Below, in pieces: positions 48,529 to 58,187 of a stretch of 64,000 nucleotides of DNA; within the stretch, counting starts at the first letter, position 1, and each line of letters starts with the position of its first letter. Location: the NCBI RefSeq assembly GCF_036826855.1, contig NZ_CP104578.1:372001-436000 (forward strand), given 5' to 3'. The DNA is from Streptomyces sp. SJL17-4. GTDB lineage: Bacteria > Actinomycetota > Actinomycetes > Streptomycetales > Streptomycetaceae. A model generated the notes under the pieces. It saw only the letters and a program-made list of their open reading frames with translations. It was not told the origin of the DNA and searched no databases. Both the position numbers and the translations under genes were made by a program.

Positions 48529-49845
48529 ATGAGAGTCAGCGTTTTCGGGCTCGGTTACGTGGGCTGTGTGTCGGCCGCGTGTCTCGCGAGCCTCGGTCAC
48601 GAGGTCATCGGAGTGGACGTGAACCAGGTGAAGGTCGACCTGGTCAACGACGGCAGGGCCCCGGTGGTCGAGGAGCGGATCGGCGAGCTCGTCGCCGACG
48701 TCGTGCGGGCCGGTGCGTTACGCGCCACCCGGGACGTCCACGAGGCGATCACGGCCAGCGATGTGTCGCTGGTCTGTGTGGGCACGCCGTCGGAGCCCAA
48801 CGGCAGCCTGTGCACCACCTACTTGGAGCGGGTCACCGAGGAGATCGGTGCCGCGGTGGCCGAGCGGGGCGGGCGGCAGACCGTCGTGTTCCGCAGCACC
48901 ATGCTCCCGGGCACCTGCCTCGACCTGCTGGTCCCGATCCTGGAGAAGTTCGCCGGCGGCACGGCCGGGGTGGACTTCGGGGTCGCGGTCAACCCGGAGT
49001 TCCTGCGCGAGGGCACCAGCGTGCGGGACTTCTTCGACCCGCCCAAGACCGTCATCGGCGAACTCGACCGGGCGAGCGGCGACATGGTGGCGGCGCTGTA
49101 CGACGGACTGCCCGGCGAGGTGTTCCGGGTGCCGATCCCGACGGCCGAGGCGATCAAGTACGCGGACAACGCGTTCCACGGCCTCAAGATCGGCTTCGCG
49201 AACGAACTGGGCGCGGTGTGCCGGGCGCTCGGGGTCGACTCGCACCAGGTGATCGACGTGTTCCTGGCCGACCGCAAGCTGAACATCAGCCCCGCCTACC
49301 TGCGGCCCGGCTTCGCCTTCGGTGGCTCCTGCCTGCCCAAGGACCTGCGCAGCCTGGTCCACGCGGCGCGCCGGCACGACGTCTCGGTGCCCATCCTCGC
49401 CCATGTGCTGCCCTCCAACGCCGACCATCTGCAGCGCGCGGTGGAGCTGGTCGAGCGCACCGGGAAGCGCCGGGTGGGCATGTTCGGTCTCTCCTTCAAA
49501 CCCGGCACCGACGACCTCCGCGAGAGTCCGCTCGTCGAGCTGGCGGAGCGGCTCTTCGGCAAGGGGTACGACCTGCGGATCTACGACCCCAACGTGAACC
49601 TCTCCCGGCTCCTCGGCGCGAACCGCGAGTACATCGAGACCCGGCTGCCGCATCTCGCGCAGCTGCTCGCGGACTCGGTCGACGAGGTGCTCGACCATGC
49701 CGAGGTGTGCCTGGTCGGGACCGGGGACCCGGCCGTCCTGTCGGCGCTGCCCCATGGCGACGCCCCGGTGATCGTCGATCTCATCCACCTTCCCGACGCC
49801 GACGCGCGCCGGGCCGAACCGGGGTACGTGGGCCTTGCTTGGTGA
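48529..49845 (+). CDS. GDP-mannose/UDP-glucose 6-dehydrogenase, AlgD-like (contains a TTA codon)
   Basis: The 438-residue protein oxidises a nucleotide sugar to its uronic acid with NAD+. The Rossmann motif GLGYVG is at residues 7-12 and the catalytic cysteine is C268 in GFAFGGSCLPKDLR, the same number as in Pseudomonas AlgD. Segments such as VNPEFLREGTSVRDFFDPP, SPAYLRPGFAFGGSC, GTDDLRESPLVELAE and GANREYIETRLPH resemble AlgD more than typical UDP-glucose dehydrogenases, so GDP-mannuronate is the better guess. Codon 64 is TTA (48718-48720). The ATG at 48529 follows a hairpin and GGGGGGAGG. Confidence 0.8.
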   Translation: MRVSVFGLGYVGCVSAACLASLGHEVIGVDVNQVKVDLVNDGRAPVVEERIGELVADVVRAGALRATRDVHEAITASDVSLVCVGTPSEPNGSLCTTYLERVTEEIGAAVAERGGRQTVVFRSTMLPGTCLDLLVPILEKFAGGTAGVDFGVAVNPEFLREGTSVRDFFDPPKTVIGELDRASGDMVAALYDGLPGEVFRVPIPTAEAIKYADNAFHGLKIGFANELGAVCRALGVDSHQVIDVFLADRKLNISPAYLRPGFAFGGSCLPKDLRSLVHAARRHDVSVPILAHVLPSNADHLQRAVELVERTGKRRVGMFGLSFKPGTDDLRESPLVELAERLFGKGYDLRIYDPNVNLSRLLGANREYIETRLPHLAQLLADSVDEVLDHAEVCLVGTGDPAVLSALPHGDAPVIVDLIHLPDADARRAEPGYVGLAW

Positions 49846-51115
49846 CACTTCGTTCGATGACACGGCCAGGGGCGACGGGCCGGCTCGACGCGCGCTGATC
49901 CTGGTGGAGAACCTGTCGGTGCCGTTCGACCGCCGGGTGTGGCAGGAGTGCACGACGCTGCGCGACGCGGGCTGGGAGGTGCACGTCATCTGCCCCCGGG
50001 GGGAGAAGCGGGACACGGAGCCGGAGGCGGTGATCGACGGGGTGCGGATCCACCGCTACCCGTTGCGCGCCGCCACCGGCGGGCCGGCCGGCTACCTGCG
50101 GGAGTACGGGACGGCCCTGTGGCACACGATCCGGCTGGCCCGCGAGGTCGGCCCGGTCGACGTCGTCCACGCGTGCAATCCGCCGGACCTGCTGTTCCTG
50201 CCGGCCCGGTGGCTGAAGCGCCGCGGGGCGCGGTTCGTCTTCGACCAGCACGACCTCGTCCCCGAGCTGTACCTCTCCCGGTTCGACCGCGGCGAGGACC
50301 TGCTCTACCGCGCCGTGTGCGCGCTGGAACGGATGACCTACCGGGCCGCGGACGTCGTGCTCGCCACGAACGAGAGTTACCGGGATGTCGCGCTGCGCCG
50401 TGGGGGCCGGCGGCCGGAGGACGTCTTCGTGGTGCGCAGCGCGCCCGACATCGACCGCTTCCACCCGGTGCCGCCCGAGCCGGAACTGAAGCGCGGCAAG
50501 CCCCATCTGCTGTGCTACCTCGGCGTCATGGGCCCGCAGGACGGCGTCGACTACGCCCTGCGCGCCCTCGCGAAGCTGCGCGACGAGCTCGGGCGGACCG
50601 ACTGGCACGCGGTGTTCGTCGGCGCCGGAGACGCCTTCGACGCGATGGTCGAGCTGTCCCGGCGGCTCGGACTCTCGGAGCAGGTGCAGTTCACGGGCCG
50701 GATCCCGGACGCCGACCTCGTGCGGTACCTGTCCACCGCGGACGTGTGTCTCTCCCCCGATCCGCGCAATCCGCTCAACGACGTGTCGACCATGAACAAG
50801 GTCCTCGAGTACATGGTGATGGGCCGGCCGATCGTCTCGTTCGACCTCCGGGAGGCGCGGGTCTCCGCCGGTGACGCCGCCGTGTACGCGCCCGCCAACG
50901 ACGAAGCCGCGTTCGCCGGGCTCGTCGCACAGCTCCTCGACGATCCGGAGGAGCGCGCCCGGATGGGCAGGATCGGCCAGGAACGGATCGGCGGGCAGCT
51001 CGCCTGGCGGCACTCGCAGCGGTCGCTGCTGGCCGCCTACGCCGCCGCCTGCCGTGACGAGACCCCCGTGTCGGTGAACGGCCCGGTCCGGACGGGGAGA
51101 AGGCCGCGCCGTTGA
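49835..51115 (+). CDS. Glycosyltransferase family 4 (WbuB-like)
   Basis: The 426-residue protein has the GT-B fold pattern of family 4: ENLSVPFDRRVWQECTTL at the N-terminus, DVVHACNPPDLLFLPARW, FVFDQHDLVPELYLSRF, and the donor-binding C-terminal block VSTMNKVLEYMVMGRPIVSF. It adds a sugar to the lipid-linked chain at the inner membrane face. The TTG start at 49835 lies inside the end of the preceding gene (11-base overlap) and has a weak ribosome-binding site, so translation is likely coupled. The end overlaps the next gene by four bases. Confidence 0.8.
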   Translation: MLGDTSFDDTARGDGPARRALILVENLSVPFDRRVWQECTTLRDAGWEVHVICPRGEKRDTEPEAVIDGVRIHRYPLRAATGGPAGYLREYGTALWHTIRLAREVGPVDVVHACNPPDLLFLPARWLKRRGARFVFDQHDLVPELYLSRFDRGEDLLYRAVCALERMTYRAADVVLATNESYRDVALRRGGRRPEDVFVVRSAPDIDRFHPVPPEPELKRGKPHLLCYLGVMGPQDGVDYALRALAKLRDELGRTDWHAVFVGAGDAFDAMVELSRRLGLSEQVQFTGRIPDADLVRYLSTADVCLSPDPRNPLNDVSTMNKVLEYMVMGRPIVSFDLREARVSAGDAAVYAPANDEAAFAGLVAQLLDDPEERARMGRIGQERIGGQLAWRHSQRSLLAAYAAACRDETPVSVNGPVRTGRRPRR

Positions 51116-52509
51116 GCGATGACACCATACGTCTGGTCACGATCGGAAGGATCTTCCGTCGGCGTGGGCGGCTCCTCACCATCCTGGCCGTGGTGGGCGC
51201 GCTCGTCGGCCACGGCACCTCCCTGCTGATTCCGCCGCGCTACACGACGTCGGCGTCGGTGCTGCTGCCCGGGGCGTGGGAGGAGCGCGAGCTGCTGACC
51301 CAGGCGGAGATCGCGACCAGTTCGGTGGTGGTCGACCGCGTGGCCGCCGCGCTCGGCTGGCCCGGCGTCGATGGAATCGAACTGCGGGACCGGGTGAGTG
51401 CCGAGGCCGCCGACGGGAACATCATCAAGATCTCGGGGACGGCCGACACCCCGGCGCGCGCACAGCGGCTGTCCGACACGGTCGCCGAGGAGTTCGTCAC
51501 CTTCGCCGCGCAGGTCGTGGGCGACGACACCGACCCCGAGGCGGCGGCGCAGCCCGAGGCGCTGCGGCAGCTGGTGGTGAAGACCACCCGCCGTATCAAC
51601 GAGCTGGCCGATGAGGCCGGTCCTGGCCGGACCGTGGAGAGCGTGCAGACCCGTACCGAGCTCGCGAAGCTGCGTACCGCGCTGCAGGAGGCCGTGGACA
51701 AGCTGGATCAGGCCGACCCGGCGACCGACCGTCCCGACATGGTCGTCATGGGCCCGGCGGCCCGGCCCGCCGGCGAGGCCCCGCCGACGAGGGTGCAGCT
51801 CGTCGTCGCCGGAGCGCTGCTGTTCGTCCTGCTCGCGGTCATCGGTCATCTCGCCGCCGCGCGGGTGGGCCGCCGGCTGCGCACCGGGGCGGACATCACC
51901 GCGGCCCTGGGTTCGACACTGCTCGGCGCCGTCGACGTACCGGGTGAACGGGCCGCGGACCGGCCGAAGGGCGGCGGCCCGCGGGCCCTGTTCCGACGCC
52001 TCCTCGGCATCGACGTCCGCTGGGACCTGCCGTCCCCGGGGGCCTCCGGCGACGACGAGAGCAGGCAGATCCGCTACCGGCGGGTGTGCGCCCGCCTCCG
52101 GGACCGGCTGCCGGCCCCCCGGCGGCTGTTCGTGGTGGTCCCGGACGGCGACGAGACCGCCCGTCGGGCCGCCGCGCAGCTCGTCGCCGAGGCGGGGAAC
52201 GACTCCTCCCCGGACTCTTCGAGCGGCGGTCTCCTCACGCTGCACGTCGTGGGGGTTTCGGTGTCCCGGCCGATGGTGCCGGACCGCGGCACCGAGTCCG
52301 GTGCCCTGGTCGTGGTCAGCGCGGGCAGCTGGACCGCGGCGGAGCTCGCCGGGATCGCCGAGGCGTGTGCCGACGCCGGGCACGAGGTCGTCGGCACCGT
52401 CCTCGCCGGTACGGTCTGGGCCCGTCCGGCGCGTTCCCCCCACCGACCTCGCCGCACCGCCACACCGGCACCCGTGGCGGGCGGCGACGCGACGGGAGGT
52501 GAACGGTGA
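51112..52509 (+). CDS. Wzz/YveK-like chain-length protein with degenerate kinase domain (first)
   Basis: The 465-residue protein has a membrane segment near residues 22-40, an extracytoplasmic Wzz-like domain, a second membrane segment near 225-247 and a cytoplasmic part. This is the layout of the polysaccharide co-polymerases that set chain length, often fused to a tyrosine kinase. In the cytoplasmic part the expected Walker A loop is replaced by VVVPDGDETARRAAAQLV, lacking the lysine, so kinase activity is unlikely. TTG start overlaps the upstream stop (TTGA); the stop overlaps the next gene (GTGA). Confidence 0.75.
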   Translation: MSDDTIRLVTIGRIFRRRGRLLTILAVVGALVGHGTSLLIPPRYTTSASVLLPGAWEERELLTQAEIATSSVVVDRVAAALGWPGVDGIELRDRVSAEAADGNIIKISGTADTPARAQRLSDTVAEEFVTFAAQVVGDDTDPEAAAQPEALRQLVVKTTRRINELADEAGPGRTVESVQTRTELAKLRTALQEAVDKLDQADPATDRPDMVVMGPAARPAGEAPPTRVQLVVAGALLFVLLAVIGHLAAARVGRRLRTGADITAALGSTLLGAVDVPGERAADRPKGGGPRALFRRLLGIDVRWDLPSPGASGDDESRQIRYRRVCARLRDRLPAPRRLFVVVPDGDETARRAAAQLVAEAGNDSSPDSSSGGLLTLHVVGVSVSRPMVPDRGTESGALVVVSAGSWTAAELAGIAEACADAGHEVVGTVLAGTVWARPARSPHRPRRTATPAPVAGGDATGGER

Positions 52510-54050
52510 CGGCACGTACGACGGCGGAGACGTCGGCCACCGCTCCCCTGCTCGACCTCCAGGTCCTGGTGGTGGCGGTCCGCAGACGACGCCGCCTCTG
52601 GGGCTCCCTGACCCTCCTCGGACTGCTCCTCGGCGTGGCCGTCGCCGTGCTGCTGCCACCACCGCCGACCGCGACGACCAAACTCCTGGTCGCCCATCAG
52701 GAGGACCAGCCGAACGACCCCGGGACGCTGATCCGGACCGACGCCGCGCTGCTGCGGACCACCCGGATCGCCGACCGGGCACTCCGGTCCCTCGGCTCCC
52801 GGGAGAAGCCCGAGGACTTCATGGAGGACTACGAGGGTGTCGGTCTGACCAACAACCTGCTGCGGATCGATGTGGCGGGTGACAGCGACGCCGAAGCCGT
52901 GGCCCGCGCCCAGGCGCTGGCCGACGCGTTCGTCGCCGACCACGTCAGGCGGATACGGGAAGCGGCGAACGCCGAGTCCAAAGCCCTGCTCGACCAGCGC
53001 GACCGACTGCGGGACGACCTCGCCCAGGTCGACAGGGCGATCGGGGAGGGATCGTCGGAGACCGGGCCGAAGGTGTCGGCGAACATGGAATCCCTCTTCG
53101 CCCGCCGGGCCGAACTCACCTCGCAGATCTCCGACTTCGGCCGACGCGCCGCGGAGGCGCGGATCGGCACGCCCCGGCTCGTCGCCGGCACACAGATCGT
53201 GGACGCACCGCGTGCGGTGCGGCACTCCCTGCCCAAGGCCGCCGCCACCAACGCGGCGATCGGGCTCGCCCTGGGACTCGCGCTCGGTCTCGCGGTGGCC
53301 GCGGTCGGCGCGGTCGTGGCGGACCGCCCCGTGCTGCGCCGGGAGATCGCGGCGCACCTCGGCGCCTCCGTGATCGCCGAACTGCCCCGCCGGTCACCCC
53401 GGTGGTGGCAGCGCCGACGGGTCCGGGCGGCCCGGACACGGCTCACCGCGTCCCTGGCACGCACCGTGCGCGGCTCCGCCGAGCCGGTGTCCCTGCTCGA
53501 ACTGGGCTCCGCCGGCGCCACGAGCGGGCTCGCCCTGGACCTGGCCGCGGCGCTGGCGGCGGACGGGCCCGTGGCCGTCATCGACGGCCTGCCCGGCCTC
53601 CCGCTCGCCCACCGCCGCCCGAAGCCGGGAGACCCCACCGTGGTCGGCGCCGAGCGGGCCTCGTCCGTCCCGCATCAGCAGCGCCGGCTCGGTGTCGGCT
53701 CGGTGGCACCGGGTACGGCGTGGACCGACCTCCAGCACCTCGGCACCCGGACCGTCCTCGTCGTACGCGCCGGGCACGGCAGCGCCGCGTGGCTGCACAC
53801 CGTGGCGCGGCACCTCGCCGACCAGCGCATCGCGGTGATCGGTGTGGTGCTGGTCGACCCCGATCCGGGCGACCGGACCGACGGCACGCTGTGGGACGGG
53901 CCGTACGCCGCGCCACGCGTCGAGGGCGAGCGGCCGGCCCGGCGGAACGGCGGGGGTACCTCCCACGCCGTTCAGGCGGTGCGGGAGGGCCGGCGGCGGC
54001 CGATGTGGGCGGCACGGGTCTCCGACAGCGACGACCAGGACGGGCGGTAG
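52506..54050 (+). CDS. Wzz/YveK-like chain-length protein with degenerate kinase domain (second)
   Basis: The 514-residue protein is a paralogue-like partner of the preceding one: membrane segment near residues 32-52, an extracytoplasmic region with a coiled-coil portion (about 150-220, EAANAESKALLDQRDRLRDD), a second membrane segment near 250-275, and a cytoplasmic ATPase-like domain. The P-loop position reads ELGSAGATSGLALDLAAALA and the next strand VAVIDGLPG, so the fold is kept but the lysine is lost. There is no tyrosine-rich tail. It would act in export and length control, with regulation by a pseudokinase. Coupled to its neighbour. Confidence 0.75.
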   Translation: MTARTTAETSATAPLLDLQVLVVAVRRRRRLWGSLTLLGLLLGVAVAVLLPPPPTATTKLLVAHQEDQPNDPGTLIRTDAALLRTTRIADRALRSLGSREKPEDFMEDYEGVGLTNNLLRIDVAGDSDAEAVARAQALADAFVADHVRRIREAANAESKALLDQRDRLRDDLAQVDRAIGEGSSETGPKVSANMESLFARRAELTSQISDFGRRAAEARIGTPRLVAGTQIVDAPRAVRHSLPKAAATNAAIGLALGLALGLAVAAVGAVVADRPVLRREIAAHLGASVIAELPRRSPRWWQRRRVRAARTRLTASLARTVRGSAEPVSLLELGSAGATSGLALDLAAALAADGPVAVIDGLPGLPLAHRRPKPGDPTVVGAERASSVPHQQRRLGVGSVAPGTAWTDLQHLGTRTVLVVRAGHGSAAWLHTVARHLADQRIAVIGVVLVDPDPGDRTDGTLWDGPYAAPRVEGERPARRNGGGTSHAVQAVREGRRRPMWAARVSDSDDQDGR

Positions 54051-54053
54051 GAC

Positions 54054-55979
54054 ATGTGTGGCATCGCGGGTACGTACCGATGGCCGGACGGGAAGGTCGT
54101 GACCGACCGGCTCACCGACACCCTCGCCCACCGTGGTCCGGACGGGGCGGGCCGGTACAGCCATCGGGCCGGTGACGGCGAGGTGCACCTCGGGCACCGT
54201 CGGCTGGCCATCGTCGACCTGTCGGAGACCGGCGCCCAGCCGATGGTCTCGGACGGGCTCGTCCTGACGTACAACGGCGAGCTGTACAACGCGCCCGAGC
54301 TGCGGGCCGAACTGGCGGCCGGCGGGGTGCGCTTCCGCGGTACGTCCGACACCGAGGTGCTCCTGGAGGCCTGGCGGCGCTGGGGCACGGACTGTCTGCC
54401 CCGGCTGCGCGGCATGTTCGCGTTCGGGATCTTCGACGAGCGCACCGGCGAGCTGGTCCTCGCCCGCGACCAGCTCGGCATCAAGCCGCTGTTCCTGCTC
54501 CGGCGCGGTGAGGGCCTGGTGTTCGCCTCGGAGCTGAAGGCGCTGGCCGCCGCCACCGGCGGATCGCTTCAGGTGGACGACGCGGCGCTGGTGGCCTCGC
54601 TGCTGTACTACTGGGTGCCGGACTCGCGGTGCGCGTTCCGCGAGACGGAGAAGCTGCCGCCGGGGACCTGGCTGCGCGTCCGGCCCGACGGCCGGGTGGA
54701 GCGCGGCCGGTACTGGAACCTGAAGGACGTCGCCGCCGAGGGCCGTGAGCGTGCCCGCAGCGGCGAGCTACCGGACGTGGCCGCCGTCGTCGAGGAGTCG
54801 ACCCGGCGCCATCTGATCTCCGACGTGCCCGTGGCGACGTTCCTCTCCGGCGGTCTCGACTCCAGCTATCTGACCGCGCTCGCGGCCCGCGACCTGCCCG
54901 GGATCTCCGCCTACACGATCGGGTTCCGCGCCGAGGACGCCAAGTTCGAGGCGATGCCGGACGACCTCCGGTACGCCCGTCAGGTGGCCGAGCGGTTCGG
55001 CGTGGACCTGCACGAGATCGAGATCGCCCCGGACGTGCTCGATCTGCTGCCGCGGATGACGTACCACCTGGACGAGCCGATCGGCGACCCCGCCGCGATC
55101 AACACGTTCCTGATCTGCTCGGCCGCCCGGGAGGCCGGAGTCAAGGTGATGCTCTCGGGGATGGGCGCCGACGAGCTGTTCGCCGGTTACCGCAAGCACC
55201 TGGCCAACCTGATCGCGCTGCGCTACCAGCGCGTCCCGGGCCCGCTGCGGCGCGGCCTGTCCGCGGCGGTGGACCGGCTGCCGGTCGCCACGGCACGCCG
55301 GGGGTACCGGTCGGTGCGCTTCGCGAAGCGGTTCCTCTCCTTCGCGGACCTGCCGGAGGAGACCGCGTTCCGGCGCAGCTACACCATGTACGACCAGGAG
55401 GAGCTGCTCGCCCTGGTCGATCCGGACCTGGCCGGGACGGTCGGGGACGTGCTGACCGAGCACGCGGACGTCTACGAGGACAACGACCTCGACGACTTCG
55501 TCAACCGCATGTGCCTGGGCGACGCCCGGATGTTCCTGCCGGGCCTGAACCTCGCGTACACGGACCGGTCGAGCATGGCCGCGTCGACCGAGGTGCGGGT
55601 GCCGTACGTGGACGTCGAGGTGGTCAGGGCGGCGTTCGCGGTGCCCGGCGACCGCAAGATCGTCGGACGGCAGGGCAAGGCCGTTCTCAAGGAGGCGGCC
55701 ACCTCGGTCCTGCCCCGGGAGATCGTGTACCGGCCCAAGGGCCTGTTCAGCGCCCCGCTGCGCGCCTGGATGAGCCGGGACCTGGCACCGCTGGTGCGCG
55801 AGGTGGTGAACGACGGCGTGCTCGTCCGGAACGGTTTCCTGCGCCGCGACGCGCTGGCGCGCATGGTCGCCGAGGACGCCGCCGGGCAGCGGGACTTCTC
55901 CAAGCATCTCTGGCATGTGCTGACCCTCGAGTACTGGTATCGCGGCGCGACCTCCGGGTCCGGCCGGGACACGTACTAG
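54054..55979 (+). CDS. Asparagine-synthase-like glutamine-dependent amidotransferase
   Basis: The 641-residue protein has an N-terminal class II glutamine amidotransferase domain (Cys2 in MCGIAGTYRWPD, LAHRGPDGAG, RLAIVDLSETGAQPM) and a C-terminal ATP-pyrophosphatase domain with SGGLDSSYLTALAA and LSGMGADELFAGYRKH. In polysaccharide clusters this type is thought to amidate uronic acid carboxylates rather than make free asparagine. It starts three bases after the stop of the second chain-length gene. A uronate from the AlgD-like dehydrogenase would be the natural acceptor here. Confidence 0.85.
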   Translation: MCGIAGTYRWPDGKVVTDRLTDTLAHRGPDGAGRYSHRAGDGEVHLGHRRLAIVDLSETGAQPMVSDGLVLTYNGELYNAPELRAELAAGGVRFRGTSDTEVLLEAWRRWGTDCLPRLRGMFAFGIFDERTGELVLARDQLGIKPLFLLRRGEGLVFASELKALAAATGGSLQVDDAALVASLLYYWVPDSRCAFRETEKLPPGTWLRVRPDGRVERGRYWNLKDVAAEGRERARSGELPDVAAVVEESTRRHLISDVPVATFLSGGLDSSYLTALAARDLPGISAYTIGFRAEDAKFEAMPDDLRYARQVAERFGVDLHEIEIAPDVLDLLPRMTYHLDEPIGDPAAINTFLICSAAREAGVKVMLSGMGADELFAGYRKHLANLIALRYQRVPGPLRRGLSAAVDRLPVATARRGYRSVRFAKRFLSFADLPEETAFRRSYTMYDQEELLALVDPDLAGTVGDVLTEHADVYEDNDLDDFVNRMCLGDARMFLPGLNLAYTDRSSMAASTEVRVPYVDVEVVRAAFAVPGDRKIVGRQGKAVLKEAATSVLPREIVYRPKGLFSAPLRAWMSRDLAPLVREVVNDGVLVRNGFLRRDALARMVAEDAAGQRDFSKHLWHVLTLEYWYRGATSGSGRDTY

Positions 55980-56006
55980 AAGGCCGAGAAAAACAAGGGG
56001 ACTTCG

Positions 56007-58187
56007 GTGAAACAGGTTGTACAGAACTACAAGAGCGGCGAGCTCGCGGTGCTCGACGTGCCGGTGCCGGGATGCAAGCCGGGCGGTGTGCTGGTCCGCA
56101 CCTCCTACTCGCTGATATCGACCGGGACCGAGCTCATGAAGGTCTCCGAGGCCGGCATGTCGATGCTGGGCAAGGCCCGTTCCCGGCCGGACCAGGTGGC
56201 CAAGGTCATGCAGAGCGTGGCCACCAACGGGATTCCCGCCACCTACCAGAAGGTGATGGGCAAGCTGGACTCGTACACTCCGCTGGGCTATTCGCTGTGC
56301 GGGGTGGTCGAGCAGGTCGGCCCGGGGATCGACGACGTGAAGGTCGGCGACGTCGTGGCCTGCGCCGGAAACGAACACGCCCTGCACGCCGAGCTGAACT
56401 GGGTGCCGAAGAACCTCTACGCCAAGGTGCCGGACGGTCTCGCGCCGCGGCACGCGGCCTTCGGCACCGTCGGGTCGATCGCGATGCAGGGCGTCCGCCG
56501 CGGCGAGCCCCAGCTCGGCGAGGTGGCCCTGGTCATCGGCCTCGGGCTGATCGGACAGCTGGTGGTGCAGCTCCTCGCCGCTTCGGGGGTCCGCGTCGTC
56601 GGGGCCGACCCGGACCCGGCGCGCTGCGAGCTCGCCGAGCGCCTGGGCGCCGCGGCCTGCGGCGATCCCGCGTCCACGGCCGTGGAGGCCGCCGTCGCCG
56701 AACTCACCGACGGTCACGGCGTGGACCAGGTGTATCTGGCCGCCGGCGGCGGCAGCAACCAGCCCGTCGAGCTGGCCGCCCGGCTGTGCCGGGACCGCGG
56801 CCGGGTCGTCGACATCGGCAAGTGCCGCCTGGACCTGCCGTGGAACGCGTACTACGAGAAGGAGCTGGACGTCCGGTTCTCCCGCTCGTACGGCCCCGGG
56901 CGGTACGACCCGGAGTACGAGCTCGAAGGGCGGGACTATCCGATCGGCTACGTGCGGTGGACCGAGCGCCGCAACCTGGCGTGCTTCCTCGATCTCGTGG
57001 CCCGGGGCAGTGTCGACGTGGAGCCCCTGGTGTCCCACGTCGCCGACTTCGACGACGCCGTCGAGACGTACCAAGGGCTGAAGGACGGCGATCTGAAGGC
57101 CGTGGCCGTGCTGTTCCGGTATCCCGAGGTCCGGGGGGAGGCTCCGGCGCCGGCGGTCGCCGTGCCTGTCGTTCGACGCGGCGGCGGAGTGCCCGTCCCG
57201 GCCCGGCCGGCGAAGACGCCGGTGCGCCTCGCGTTCGTCGGCGCCGGGAACTACGCGACGTCGATGCTGCTGCCGCACCTGGCCCGGCGCGACGGTGTCG
57301 AGCTGTCCACCGTCGTCACCACGACGGCCCTGTCCGCGGCCAACGCGCAGCGGAAGTTCGGCTTCGCCGAGGCGACCACCGATCTCGACGCCGTGCTCGG
57401 CGACCCGTCCATCGACGCGGTGTTCGTCGTCACCCGGCACAGCTCGCACGCCGAACTGACCCGCAGGGCGCTCCTCGCAGGCAAGACGGTGTTCGTGGAG
57501 AAGCCGCTGGCCCTCACCGAGGACGAGCTGGCCGGTGTACTGGCGGCGGTGGAGGAGTCCGGGAACGACCGGCTCCAGGTCGGCTTCAACCGCCGGTTCG
57601 CACCGCTGCTCCAGGAGGCGAAGCAGCGCTTCGGCGCCCGGACCGGTCCGGCGAGCCTCCGCTATCTGGTCAACGCGGGCCGGCTGCAGCACGGCAGCTG
57701 GTACCTCCAACAGGGCACCGAGGGCTCGCGTTTCGCCGGCGAGGGCGGACACTTCATCGACACGGCGAGCTGGCTGCTCGGAGCCGACCCGGTCTCGGTG
57801 TACGCGGTCGCCACGTCCGGCACCGACGACCTGCAGGTCGTGCTGCGCTACCCGGACGGGTCCACCGCCACCATCAGCTACGTCACCACCGGCCCGTCGA
57901 GCTTCCCCAAGGAGACGCTGGACCTCGTCGCGGACGGCAAGGTGCTGCGGCTCGACGACTTCGTCCGCGCCTCGGTCTACGGGACCAGGCGCTGGGTCAG
58001 CTCGCGGCTGCCGCAGGCCCGGAACAAGGGCCAGAACGCCGAGCTGGCCGCGTTCGTCAGGGCGGTGCGGACGGGCGGACCGATGCCGGTGCCGCTGGAG
58101 TCGCTCGTGGCCACCACGGCGGCCACCCTCGCCGTACGGACCGGTCTGGCCGGCGGCGCGCCGGTGACGTTGGCGGGGGCTCGATGA
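56007..58187 (+). CDS. Bi-domain oxidoreductase (zinc-type dehydrogenase plus Gfo/Idh/MocA)
   Basis: The 726-residue protein fuses two NAD(P) oxidoreductases. The first half (about residues 1-370) is a medium-chain dehydrogenase (AFGTVGSIAMQGVRRGEPQL, VALVIGLGLIGQLVVQLLAA). The second half (from about 405) is a Gfo/Idh/MocA type sugar dehydrogenase (RLAFVGAGNYATSMLLPHLA, VFVEKPLALTEDELAGVLAA). Fusions like this are recurrent in surface-polysaccharide clusters, next to a heparinase-like gene. The likely job is to modify a sugar, for instance oxidation followed by reduction. GTG start at 56007 with AAGGGGA upstream; stop overlaps the next ATG. Confidence 0.85.
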   Translation: MKQVVQNYKSGELAVLDVPVPGCKPGGVLVRTSYSLISTGTELMKVSEAGMSMLGKARSRPDQVAKVMQSVATNGIPATYQKVMGKLDSYTPLGYSLCGVVEQVGPGIDDVKVGDVVACAGNEHALHAELNWVPKNLYAKVPDGLAPRHAAFGTVGSIAMQGVRRGEPQLGEVALVIGLGLIGQLVVQLLAASGVRVVGADPDPARCELAERLGAAACGDPASTAVEAAVAELTDGHGVDQVYLAAGGGSNQPVELAARLCRDRGRVVDIGKCRLDLPWNAYYEKELDVRFSRSYGPGRYDPEYELEGRDYPIGYVRWTERRNLACFLDLVARGSVDVEPLVSHVADFDDAVETYQGLKDGDLKAVAVLFRYPEVRGEAPAPAVAVPVVRRGGGVPVPARPAKTPVRLAFVGAGNYATSMLLPHLARRDGVELSTVVTTTALSAANAQRKFGFAEATTDLDAVLGDPSIDAVFVVTRHSSHAELTRRALLAGKTVFVEKPLALTEDELAGVLAAVEESGNDRLQVGFNRRFAPLLQEAKQRFGARTGPASLRYLVNAGRLQHGSWYLQQGTEGSRFAGEGGHFIDTASWLLGADPVSVYAVATSGTDDLQVVLRYPDGSTATISYVTTGPSSFPKETLDLVADGKVLRLDDFVRASVYGTRRWVSSRLPQARNKGQNAELAAFVRAVRTGGPMPVPLESLVATTAATLAVRTGLAGGAPVTLAGAR

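Noticed and set aside
51112..54050. Functional bacterial tyrosine kinases
   Set aside because: The Walker A lysine and a tyrosine-rich tail are missing in both proteins, so they are called chain-length proteins with degenerate kinase domains.
54768..57752. 994-codon minus-strand frame across the amidotransferase and oxidoreductase genes
   Set aside because: It spans two well-supported plus-strand genes and their junction and has no recognisable domain or ribosome-binding site.
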